Source of the DNA: an uncultured Atopobium sp.
GTDB lineage: Bacteria; Actinomycetota; Coriobacteriia; Coriobacteriales; Atopobiaceae
Length of the DNA stretch: 8,153 bases
NCBI GenBank assembly: GCA_937990665.1
Contig: CALKRF010000052.1
Span: 1-8,153 of the forward strand
Direction of reading: 5' to 3'
Part shown: positions 1-5,911 of the stretch, in pieces
Numbering within the stretch: position 1 is the stretch's first letter
How the letters are laid out: each line of letters opens with the position of its first letter
Notes under the pieces: model-generated
The model's database searches: none
Seen by the model: the letters and a program-made list of their open reading frames with translations, nothing else
What the model was told of the DNA's origin: nothing
Made by a program: the position numbers and the translations under genes

Positions 1-73
1 TGCACGTTTGAGGTATTTTCAGCGTAATGTATACGTCTTTTTGACAGATTATCTGACTTAAGTGTGTTTTGAA

Positions 74-111
74 CTGCCTCCTATTCCTGATGTCCAAGAA
101 ATGGGAGGCAG
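74..111. other. Stem-loop in the leader of the first gene
   Basis: CTGCCTCCTA (74-83) pairs with TGGGAGGCAG (102-111) as a 10-bp stem with one G-T wobble and an 18-nt loop. Neither strand has a T-run directly after the stem, so it is a poor Rho-independent terminator. It could be the end of an upstream transcript, an mRNA leader structure or a DNA-binding dyad. A TTGACA hexamer lies at 41-46, but I see no matching -10 at normal spacing. Confidence 0.35.
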
Positions 112-184
112 CTCATACGCTGGCTCTCTTTTTGGGTTTCTCGCCATTTTGCTTTACCATAGCAACATAAGGAGATGATGCGAC

Positions 185-487
185 ATGAATAAAGCGGCTC
201 AAATTATTAAGAACCTTTCACAGGGCTTTCTAATCTCGGGTATTTTAAGCGCTCTCATGGGTGCATACTACCTGTTTGCTAAGGCTGGACTTCCTCTGCA
301 AGATCCTCCGCTAGCGCTTAAAATTCAATACGAGATTGACTTTGGCGTTGGCGAGAAAATGTTTATGTTAGGTCTAACCTGCCTGTTTATCGGCTGCGTT
401 GGCTATACCGTTGCATGGATTTGCTCCAAGACAGAGAAAGTTCAAGAGCTAAGTAAGTATCAGGCGGGCAGACCTTCTCGCCCGTAA
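185..487 (+). CDS. Small two-helix membrane protein of unknown function
   Basis: This encodes a 100-aa protein that I do not recognise. Two hydrophobic segments are clear: about residues 13-33 and 57-80, the second rich in Cys/Gly/Leu. Between them lies a polar loop of about 23 residues (LPLQDPPLALKIQYEIDFGVG), and the C-terminal tail is charged and rich in Lys, Glu, Arg and Pro. The likely topology is a hairpin in the cytoplasmic membrane with both ends on the same side. The start is supported by a TAAGGAG ribosome binding site about 10 nt upstream; the ATGs at 175 and 178 do not open usable frames. It stands alone, with about 230 nt before the next gene. The tail end contains a short GC inverted repeat (CGGGC/GCCCG) that runs into the stop codon. 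No function is assigned. Confidence 0.75.
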   Translation: MNKAAQIIKNLSQGFLISGILSALMGAYYLFAKAGLPLQDPPLALKIQYEIDFGVGEKMFMLGLTCLFIGCVGYTVAWICSKTEKVQELSKYQAGRPSRP

Positions 488-584
488 CGTATCAAGCTGG
501 AGCATGCAAGCAAAACGTGTGAGATGAATTCGTATTCGCCAGCAGTAGATGCGGCGCGGATACAAAAATTTGAACTATTTTCAA

Positions 585-611
585 AACAGTACTGTCCATG
601 TGAACTGTACT
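585..611. promoter_or_regulatory. Dyad/direct-repeat cluster upstream of the adhesin gene (possible operator)
   Basis: AACAGTACT (585-593) and AACTGTACT (603-611) are direct repeats differing at one base, separated by 9 nt. The same stretch (588-611) is an imperfect 24-bp palindrome with 9 of 12 pairs matched (outer arms AGTAC/GTACT), and ACAGTACTGT (586-595) is itself a perfect 10-bp palindrome. Its position about 110-135 nt upstream of the adhesin start, in AT-rich DNA, suits a regulator site. The regulator is unknown. The repeats loosely resemble LytTR boxes, but the spacing (18-nt period) is not the usual 21-22. Confidence 0.4.
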
Positions 612-624
612 ATTTATCAGCCAA

Positions 625-643
625 ATTCACTTTTTATGTGAAT
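625..643. promoter_or_regulatory. Inverted repeat ATTCAC-N7-GTGAAT upstream of the adhesin gene
   Basis: There is a perfect 6+6 bp inverted repeat with a 7-nt spacer. The right part (ATGTGAATACTAATTT, 636-651) also repeats, with a 3-nt deletion, the upstream segment starting ATGTGAACTGTACTATTT at 598. The promoter region therefore appears to carry two related sites about 38 bp apart. A TAATAT hexamer at 693-698 is a possible -10 element about 24 nt before the start codon, but no convincing -35 is seen at the right distance. Confidence 0.35.
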
Positions 644-721
644 ACTAATTTCTCTTATGTTTTGGCTATCAATTTGTAAGAAAATAGAGATGTAATATGC
701 ACATCTTTTTGAGGGGCCATC

Positions 722-2788
722 ATGAAAAAAGGTTTTCTTAAGAGAATCTCAGTCTTTCTCACCATGGTTGTGGCATGCCTGTTTATGTCTATTAACACAG
801 CTCAGGCACTTGATCGCCAGAAAGACGATAGTGATCTTACCCAGATCAACATTTACCAGTTCACGCTGACCAGAGACAACATGACTGTTCTCTCGCAGGG
901 AGCTGGCGTTAAGCGCATAGAGATTCCTGCTTCTGACACAGGCAATCTTCCTTCAACCGCTTTTGTTGTTCAGCCAACTAAAGACGGCTCTGATCAGCAG
1001 TATGCTCAGCCTCTTTCGCTGAAGTTCTCTAATGCTGGCACCGTTGACGGCAAGTCTGTTGACGTTTATGTCACCATTAACTCGCTGGACCTTACCCTTA
1101 AGAACGCCAACGCAGATTACAACAACCCTAATAAGACTGACGTTGCATTTTTGACCGTTGATGAGAACTGGGGAACTAAGTCCTTCCAGATTATGGACTA
1201 CATTGACGTGAATCACCCCAGCTATACTGCTGATATGTTCAGGTCTTATGCAATCAACGCAAACGTAACTGTAGAGCTTAAGTACACCGATGGCACCCCT
1301 TGTGACCTCAAGCTTGTTATGCAGCCAAGTGATATTGACGTTGTCGGCGACACTGGCGCAAATGAGACCTTCTCGCTTATTAACGCCAATAGCACCATCG
1401 ATAGCATTGTTATGAACAACAGGAACATTCTTGTTGAGAGCACCAGCGGCAGTAAGATTACCTGGAATCCTGTTCGTGGAACCTCTGGTCCTGACCAGGA
1501 GAAGAATCTTGCAGGTTTTGCCGTTAAGTCCAAGTCAAGTAGTATGACGTTTGAATCCACCAGCGCGGCTACCAGCGGCAGCCTTTTTGGCGTATACACC
1601 GAGGCAATTACTCCAGCTCCAGTAAAGGCCGTTGATCCAGAGCAGGCTCCTGCTAAGGCCGGAGAAACCATCACCTATACCGGCACCTTTACGCTGCCAA
1701 AGCAGGGCATTGATACCATCGGCAAGATTAAGTCGATGAGCATGGTTGACACCTTTGACGAGCGTCTTGATTTCCAGAGCCTCACCGTAAGCTTTGACGG
1801 CCAGACCCTAACTGAGGGCACTGACTATACCGTTGCTGTTGATGGCCAGAAGGTTACGGTCAACATCAAGGATCACCTGCTCACCAAGGCAAATGGCGGC
1901 AAGAAGTTTGTTATTACCTATAAGACTGTTACTAACAGCAAGGTAGAGACAGACGGCTCCAACATTGATAACGAGCTCACACAGGTTGTCGACGGAAACG
2001 TTGCTCACTCCAACAAGGTAACCACTGAGCTTCTTTACGAGAAGACTCACGAGTTTGTAAGCGGCACTCCTAACAGGGAACTTCCCCAGGAGGTCCTGGA
2101 CCTGCTTCCTGGCAAGCAGACCAGAATTCCTAACGGCACCACTGTTACCCCTGATCAGCCTCTTGGCGGAGTAACTCGCGTAGAAACCCCAGATGGAACG
2201 TGGGTGTTCATCGGTTACGATCACAATTCCGAGGTCATTGACCACAAAAACGCTCACTTTATTGGCGTTTGGGTAGTTCTGCCTCAGCCAAAGAAGGATG
2301 TCCTGGACGGTCAGGGCAACTCCATCGACGGCAACAAGGTAACTGCAGGTCAGGTTCTTACGTACTCCATTACCTACACCAACACCACCAACACTGCTCG
2401 CGATGTAACCATCACCGATGTCATCCCAGAGCACACGACCTACGTTGATGGCTCCGCTGATAACGGCGGCACCTACGACCCAGCTACGCGCACCGTAACT
2501 TGGACTCAGAACGTTGCTTCGGGCGACACACTCACCGTTACCTTCCAGGTCAAGGTCAACAAGGGCGAGAAGGACGTCACGGTTGTTAACACTGCCCACG
2601 TCAGCGATGGTCTTATCGACACAGACACCAATACCACCACCAACCCTGTTGTCCCTAAGCCTCGTAAGTCCCGCACTCCTTATACCGGCGACGATGCATT
2701 GCAGAACACGCTGATGTTTGCTATTGCAGGCGGCGCAGCAGTTCTCTTTGCGCTGGGTACGCTCAAGCTTCACGCAGCTAGAAACTAA
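722..2788 (+). CDS. Sortase-anchored surface adhesin with isopeptide, SHIRT and DUF11-like domains
   Basis: This is a 688-aa secreted, wall-anchored protein. Residues 1-29 form a signal peptide (MKKGFLKR basic region, hydrophobic core, AQA before L30). Residues about 40-298 form a beta-rich N-terminal region, presumably for ligand binding, ending in a GSLFGVY motif. Residues about 300-436 resemble a fimbrial isopeptide-forming domain (AGETITYT; candidate K302, D343 and N431 triad). Residues about 438-518 match SHIRT repeats (EFVSGTP, ELPQEVLDLLP, NGTTVTPDQP, DGTWVFIGYD). Residues about 522-635 are a DUF11-like domain (AGQVLTYSITYTN, DVIPEHTTYV, VNTAHV; candidate K524/K525, D566 and N623). The C-terminus has the sorting signal TPYTG (652-656), a hydrophobic stretch (664-681) and a short tail ending HAARN. 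A GAGGGG ribosome binding site precedes the ATG, and a terminator follows. The role is probably adhesion, with the SHIRT domain acting as a rigid stalk. Domain names come from motif recognition, and the isopeptide residues are inferred. Confidence 0.9.
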   Translation: MKKGFLKRISVFLTMVVACLFMSINTAQALDRQKDDSDLTQINIYQFTLTRDNMTVLSQGAGVKRIEIPASDTGNLPSTAFVVQPTKDGSDQQYAQPLSLKFSNAGTVDGKSVDVYVTINSLDLTLKNANADYNNPNKTDVAFLTVDENWGTKSFQIMDYIDVNHPSYTADMFRSYAINANVTVELKYTDGTPCDLKLVMQPSDIDVVGDTGANETFSLINANSTIDSIVMNNRNILVESTSGSKITWNPVRGTSGPDQEKNLAGFAVKSKSSSMTFESTSAATSGSLFGVYTEAITPAPVKAVDPEQAPAKAGETITYTGTFTLPKQGIDTIGKIKSMSMVDTFDERLDFQSLTVSFDGQTLTEGTDYTVAVDGQKVTVNIKDHLLTKANGGKKFVITYKTVTNSKVETDGSNIDNELTQVVDGNVAHSNKVTTELLYEKTHEFVSGTPNRELPQEVLDLLPGKQTRIPNGTTVTPDQPLGGVTRVETPDGTWVFIGYDHNSEVIDHKNAHFIGVWVVLPQPKKDVLDGQGNSIDGNKVTAGQVLTYSITYTNTTNTARDVTITDVIPEHTTYVDGSADNGGTYDPATRTVTWTQNVASGDTLTVTFQVKVNKGEKDVTVVNTAHVSDGLIDTDTNTTTNPVVPKPRKSRTPYTGDDALQNTLMFAIAGGAAVLFALGTLKLHAARN

Positions 2789-2789
2789 G

Positions 2790-2835
2790 CTGCGGCGAGG
2801 CTGATGCTCGCAGGCATAGCGCGCGGAAGCCGCAG
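2790..2835. other. GC-rich nested inverted repeat just after the adhesin stop
   Basis: CTGCGGC (2790-2796) pairs with GCCGCAG (2829-2835), and inside it GCGAG can pair with CTCGC to form a smaller hairpin. There is no T-run after it. It may stabilise the mRNA 3' end or work together with the terminator that follows. Confidence 0.3.
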
Positions 2836-2856
2836 ATTTAGCGCACAGTAACTTTA

Positions 2857-2890
2857 AGCCGCTCTCATCTTGAGGGCGGCTCTTTGTGTG
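2857..2890 (+). terminator. Probable Rho-independent terminator of the adhesin gene
   Basis: AGCCGCTCTCA (2857-2867) pairs with TGAGGGCGGCT (2871-2881), an 11-bp stem with one G-T wobble and a TCT loop, followed by CTTTGTGTG. The T-tract is weak, but the stem is strong and lies 70 nt after the adhesin stop. The 12-nt sequence GCTCTTTGTGTG at the end also follows the stem of the minus-strand terminator at 4378-4416. Confidence 0.7.
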
Positions 2891-2958
2891 AATGTGCGCG
2901 CGAACGCGTTTGCGCGTGCAATAACGGTCGCGCAGAAAGCGGCACTCGGAGCGCAAAG

Positions 2959-2987
2959 AATGCACTTCATACGTCAGTTAGTGCATT
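2959..2987. promoter_or_regulatory. Inverted repeat upstream of the LytTR gene, overlapping a LytTR-like box
   Basis: AATGCACT (2959-2966) and AGTGCATT (2980-2987) form a perfect 8+8 bp inverted repeat. The half-sites are 21 bp apart centre to centre, two helical turns, as expected for a dimeric regulator site. The right side overlaps TCAGTTAGT (2974-2982), which fits the published LytTR half-site consensus [TA][AC][CA]GTTN[AG][TG]. A near-match, ACAGTTACT, is at 3020-3028, and a perfect 12-bp palindrome, TGCCTTAAGGCA, is at 3036-3047. Together these suggest a regulated and perhaps autoregulated promoter for the gene at 3123. Binding is inferred only. Confidence 0.45.
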
Positions 2988-3122
2988 TGGGCGATATGAG
3001 ACCATAAATAAGAACTGCAACAGTTACTCTAAAGATGCCTTAAGGCAAGGAAGCAAGCGGACTACAATTTCGCTGCAGCAGGAAAACAAGACATTTGGTT
3101 AAGCAAGTTGTTTGGATGTGCC

Positions 3123-3569
3123 ATGGAAATTCGAGTGGTTGAAGAAAAAGGTCGTGCGCAAATCGAGGTGACTATCTTGAGTGGACCTGATGACCCGCGC
3201 GTTTTGGGAATTGTTCGCCAGCTTCAGATGGTTGATGGAAAGATGACTGGATACGTTCCCGGGACCATCAACAGACGCGTTGTTCTTCTCGCGGATGTCT
3301 CGTGGATTCAAACGGACGGCAAATTGACGTTGATTCACCTGGTAAACGGAGAGACGCTGGAAAGTTCTAGCCGTCTAACTGAGCTCGAGGACGCTCTCAA
3401 GGATACGGCGTTTGTGCGCACTTCTCGACAGGAACTGGTCAACTTGGATCAGGTTACGGGTATCAAACCCGCAGGTTCTGGCCGCATGTTGCTGTCGCTT
3501 GGCGAGAAAACCCTTGTTGCTTCAAGAAAGTACGCCGCCGAAATCAAACAACGCATTGGAGTTGTGTAA
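3123..3569 (+). CDS. LytTR-domain DNA-binding transcriptional regulator
   Basis: This is a 148-aa regulator without a receiver domain. Residues 1-45 are a short N-terminal region (EIRVVEEKGRAQIEVTI). Residues about 47-147 are a LytTR DNA-binding domain, recognisable from the INRRVVLLADVSWIQTDGK start, the FVRTSRQELVNLDQVTGIKP core (about 97-116) and the LVASRKYAAEIKQ end. LytTR domains bind short direct repeats as a ten-stranded beta fold. I chose the ATG at 3123 because a TTG at 3108 would only add LFGCA in front and has no better ribosome site; the site for either is weak (GGA about 6 nt upstream of the ATG). The DUF3021 membrane protein gene follows in the same direction after 119 nt. In Bacillota such LytTR-membrane protein pairs act as two-gene systems in which the membrane protein restrains the regulator. 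That role is inferred here. Confidence 0.88.
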   Translation: MEIRVVEEKGRAQIEVTILSGPDDPRVLGIVRQLQMVDGKMTGYVPGTINRRVVLLADVSWIQTDGKLTLIHLVNGETLESSSRLTELEDALKDTAFVRTSRQELVNLDQVTGIKPAGSGRMLLSLGEKTLVASRKYAAEIKQRIGVV

Positions 3570-3688
3570 GGACTTGATCGGTTTTCTCGCGCAGCGCAGT
3601 TCTAGGCGCCGAGCGCAACCCGAACCCAATCCGAACACCACCAAAAACTTTACTTTACCAGCAAATTTATCCCAGAGAAGGGAACATC

Positions 3689-4204
3689 ATGGAACGCAAC
3701 GAATCGCAAAACTGGAAAGAAATCGAGCAAGATTCTCAGCAAGAATTTGATGAGGGACTCAATAAAACAGCAGGTCAAATTATGTGCAAGGGCATTTCTT
3801 CTGGTGCGCTATGTTTTACCGGCATCTCGCTTGTGTATGGCGTCATTGCGCTGGCAATCAATTATGGTGACAGGCAGAATAACATCATACTTCTCACGCT
3901 GATCGCCGCCGGAGTTCTTTCGGGCATTTACCAGCAGATTTGGTTCAACTACCAGTCTCTGATTACTAAGCTGAGCTATCTTCAAAGGTTCCTTGGCTTT
4001 AACGTTTGCCTGTTCCCAACGCTTGTTGCGATGGCGCTTATCGGCGAATGGGTTCCAAATATGGCGCAGGCTTGGATGTCGTTTACCGCACTATACCTGG
4101 TCATTCTGCTGGTTACAACCTTAGTCTTCAATGCTATTTTCAAGAAAGAAGAGCAGAAATATAAGGCTGCTTTCGAGAAGTATCAGGCATCTCGCCGTGC
4201 ATAA
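3689..4204 (+). CDS. DUF3021 family four-helix membrane protein, probable partner of the LytTR regulator
   Basis: This is a 171-aa integral membrane protein. After a charged cytoplasmic-type N-terminus (residues 1-30, rich in Glu, Gln and Asn) come four hydrophobic segments: about 34-57, 66-84, 103-121 and 129-151. The tail is basic and helical (KKEEQKYKAAFEKYQASRRA). The MCKGISSGALCFTGISLVYG first helix, the SGIYQQIWF motif and the overall size fit the DUF3021 family, usually encoded beside a LytTR gene, as here. The start is supported by an AGAAGGGA ribosome binding site 5-6 nt upstream. The spacer from the LytTR gene is 119 nt without a clear terminator, so co-transcription is plausible. 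Element A begins only 33 nt after the stop codon. Inferred role: a membrane sensor or anti-activator controlling the LytTR protein. The ligand is unknown. Confidence 0.85.
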   Translation: MERNESQNWKEIEQDSQQEFDEGLNKTAGQIMCKGISSGALCFTGISLVYGVIALAINYGDRQNNIILLTLIAAGVLSGIYQQIWFNYQSLITKLSYLQRFLGFNVCLFPTLVAMALIGEWVPNMAQAWMSFTALYLVILLVTTLVFNAIFKKEEQKYKAAFEKYQASRRA

Positions 4205-4236
4205 AGTTTCAACTGATTCTGTACCGTCCGCCGTGC

Positions 4237-4354
4237 GCCTGATTTCTGCAAAGAATCTGTAACTTTTGCCTAAAAACATAAAAGAATCTGTGGATTTGCC
4301 TGATTTCATCAAAGAATCTGTGTCCCAAACACAGATTCTTTGCACTTTTTAGGC
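4237..4354. repeat. Repeat element A: three direct units plus one inverted unit (118 bp)
   Basis: Units start at 4237, 4268 and 4298 with GCCTGATTT or GCCTAAAAA and carry the core AAAGAATCTGT. The third unit closes into a perfect 14-bp hairpin, CAAAGAATCTGTGT (4310-4323) with ACACAGATTCTTTG (4329-4342) around a 5-nt loop, and the element ends in TTAGGC, which pairs with GCCTGA. The layout is thus three forward and one reversed unit. It aligns without gaps to element B at 7942-8059 (I count about 103 of 118 identical). Because the inverted core can pair with any of the three forward cores, alternative RNA folds are possible. No coding potential is seen. Function is unknown. Confidence 0.85.
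4310..4350 (+). terminator. Hairpin of element A, possible terminator of the LytTR-DUF3021 transcript
   Basis: The perfect 14-bp stem (4310-4323/4329-4342) is followed by CACTTTTT. The stem is AT-rich and the T-run starts 3 nt after it, so termination may be partial. It is the only hairpin with a following T-run downstream of the DUF3021 gene on this strand. Confidence 0.45.
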
Positions 4355-4377
4355 TCAAAGGAATCTTGATCGAACGA

Positions 4378-4416
4378 CACACAAAGAGCTCGGCCTGTCG
4401 AGAAGACCGAGCTCTT
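4378..4416 (-). terminator. Probable terminator of the XRE membrane regulator gene
   Basis: On the minus strand AAGAGCTCGG (4416-4407) pairs perfectly with CCGAGCTCTT (4393-4384) around a 13-nt loop, followed by TGTGTG. It lies 88 nt after the minus-strand stop codon. The tail GCTCTTTGTGTG is the same as at the terminator after the adhesin gene, which supports the reading. Confidence 0.6.
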
Positions 4417-4442
4417 GCGAGTCGCACTTGACCTGCTCCCCG

Positions 4443-4497
4443 GCCAGCGCTCTGACCTGTACCCCAACCAACGCGTGCTGGCAGTCGCCGCGCTGGC
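4443..4497. other. GC-rich inverted repeat between XRE stop and its terminator
   Basis: GCCAGCGC (4443-4450) and GCGCTGGC (4490-4497) are perfect complements 39 nt apart; GACCTG occurs twice nearby (from 4430 and 4453). The 4417-4503 segment is clearly richer in GC than the flanking DNA. It would lie in the 3' untranslated region of the XRE mRNA. No function can be read from it. Confidence 0.3.
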
Positions 4498-4503
4498 GTG
4501 CGC

Positions 4504-5628
4504 TTACTTTTTCTTCAGAGCGTTCAGGATGCTGAGAGCAATGTGGTAGAGGAGTGCGGAGACTGGCCAGATAATCCAGGAGCTTTTCCAGTCCTTGGTG
4601 ATAAAGCTGTAGCCCACGTAAAGCAAAGTAATTGCGCCAAAGTATGCCTTTGCAAGCGACCTGTACTTTAATGCGGTAGATTCGTAGTCCTTCTTGCTGC
4701 TTTTCTCGTCGTGTGAGAAATCGCCTTCCTGCAGAAGAACCCTATAGCCATCCCTGAGGATTCCCGAGTAAACCAGCAGGTAAACACCAAGGGAAACTAG
4801 AATTGCTGCCGCAAGGAAGCCAAGAGCAAAAGTGAGTCCAGCTCCAAAGTACGAAGCAATCAGGAAGGGGATGGCGCTCAGAATAGTGAGGCAGACGCCA
4901 GCCGCCTGCTGCATGTAGCGCAGCGATTCGGTGGATTCGGCGCGCCTACGTATAGCCGCTTCGACACCGTACTGCAGCTCGAGAGATGCTTCCTTGAACT
5001 GCTTAAACTTTGCAAGTTTCATATCCTGGAGAATCAATAAACCAACCCCAGCAGCAATAAAGAACATCATAATACAAACACCCACGATGCCTAACGCGTC
5101 TGGAGACATGCGTACTGGATCAAAATAGAGCGTATCTTCGCTGTATGTAGCAAGAGAAACAAGAAGCGCGGGACCCAGAATAAAGAGGGTAATTGCAAAC
5201 GCTGTGGGGCGAGAAGTTCGTGCGACTGCATCTAAGTACTCGGTAGCTGTTTCAAGCGATAGGCTGAGCTGTGGTCGAACGTTTTTGCTGTCAGAAGCGT
5301 CGGTGTTGGCAGGAGTACTCGTAGAAGCGCTCGCAACATCGGAGTTACTGGAGCCTGTGGGGGCTGAAAAATTGTCCTGCTCTGCTGGCGCTACATAATC
5401 AGCGGTGGTAGCAGTAGTTGGAAGATCTTCAAGCTCATCTTTGAGTAGGTAGTCTGTAGAAACGCCAAAAAGCTCGCTCATGGACATAATCTTTTGAATA
5501 TCAGGCATGGAAGCCATTGACTCCCATTTAGAAACTGACTGTCTTGAAACGCCAAGCTGCTGTGCAAGCTCCTCCTGTGACCAGCCATTACGTTTTCTGA
5601 GGCTCATGATCTTCTCGCTCAGTAACAT
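4504..5628 (-). CDS. XRE family HTH regulator fused to a six-helix membrane domain
   Basis: This is a 374-aa protein. Residues 4-64 are a canonical Cro/CI-type helix-turn-helix (IMSLRKRNGWSQEELAQQLG, VSRQSVSKWES, DIQKIMSMSELFGVSTDYLL). Residues about 65-120 form a flexible linker rich in Ser, Thr, Ala and Asp. The rest is a membrane domain with hydrophobic segments at about 142-162, 178-200, 242-262, 264-289, 327-343 and 350-368, separated by basic or acidic loops. The protein should therefore sit in the membrane with its DNA-binding head in the cytoplasm, a layout seen in Bacillota and Coriobacteriia. The start has an AGAAAGGA ribosome site 6 nt upstream. The gene is divergent from the LPATG surface protein gene and convergent with DUF3021. 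A role in sensing envelope stress or a membrane-active compound is conceivable, but no ligand or target can be read from the sequence. Confidence 0.88.
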   Translation of the reverse strand: MLLSEKIMSLRKRNGWSQEELAQQLGVSRQSVSKWESMASMPDIQKIMSMSELFGVSTDYLLKDELEDLPTTATTADYVAPAEQDNFSAPTGSSNSDVASASTSTPANTDASDSKNVRPQLSLSLETATEYLDAVARTSRPTAFAITLFILGPALLVSLATYSEDTLYFDPVRMSPDALGIVGVCIMMFFIAAGVGLLILQDMKLAKFKQFKEASLELQYGVEAAIRRRAESTESLRYMQQAAGVCLTILSAIPFLIASYFGAGLTFALGFLAAAILVSLGVYLLVYSGILRDGYRVLLQEGDFSHDEKSSKKDYESTALKYRSLAKAYFGAITLLYVGYSFITKDWKSSWIIWPVSALLYHIALSILNALKKK

Positions 5629-5711
5629 GGTTGTTCCTTTCTGTTGGTGATGTGGTGGGGTTCACATGTGATGACTATTACTCTAGAAATTGTCCTGATT
5701 GCACACCACCA

Positions 5712-5736
5712 AGTTGAGTTGGAAATTTGTCAACTC
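5712..5736. promoter_or_regulatory. Dyad in the divergent XRE/LPATG intergenic region (possible operator)
   Basis: GAGTTG (5716-5721) and CAACTC (5731-5736) are a perfect 6+6 bp inverted repeat with a 9-nt spacer. The overlapping pair AGTTGA (5712-5717)/TCAACT (5730-5735) is also perfect. The minus strand of this dyad contains TTGACA (5733-5728), a perfect -35 hexamer pointing toward the XRE gene, but no good -10 follows at 17 nt. XRE proteins often bind such dyads in their own promoters, so autoregulation is a fair guess. Confidence 0.35.
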
Positions 5737-5911
5737 TCAGTTGCGTTATAGTTTACCTGCAGAAATGCTATCAGACTTTTGGAAAATAGTTTTAAAGGTC
5801 GTTTAAATTTTTGTGCGTTCACGGAATATGCCGACCAGACGCGACATTTGTTCAGTATGTATATGATAGTATCTGCTCACGGAGAAATTAAATAATCCAT
5901 ATCAGAAAGGA

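Noticed and set aside
1..184. Riboswitch or T-box in the leader of the first gene
   Set aside because: There is only one simple stem-loop. No T-box sequence, specifier loop or known riboswitch core can be recognised.
465..487. CGGGC/GCCCG hairpin at the end of the first gene as its terminator
   Set aside because: It is only 5 bp, lies inside the coding sequence, and no T-run follows.
1808..2965. Long 385-aa open frame on the minus strand
   Set aside because: It lies opposite the adhesin gene, whose domains and signals are clear on the plus strand; the antisense product shows no recognisable domain and no good ribosome site. It is a shadow frame.
2884..3102. Cysteine-rich 72-aa open frame (MCECARERVCACNN...)
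   Set aside because: It starts inside the terminator tail of the adhesin gene, has no ribosome site and covers the probable control region of the LytTR gene.
3570..3688. A separate small gene or terminator between the LytTR and DUF3021 genes
   Set aside because: An open frame of 112 codons crosses this region but overlaps both genes out of frame and reads as a shadow; no stable hairpin with a T-run is seen.
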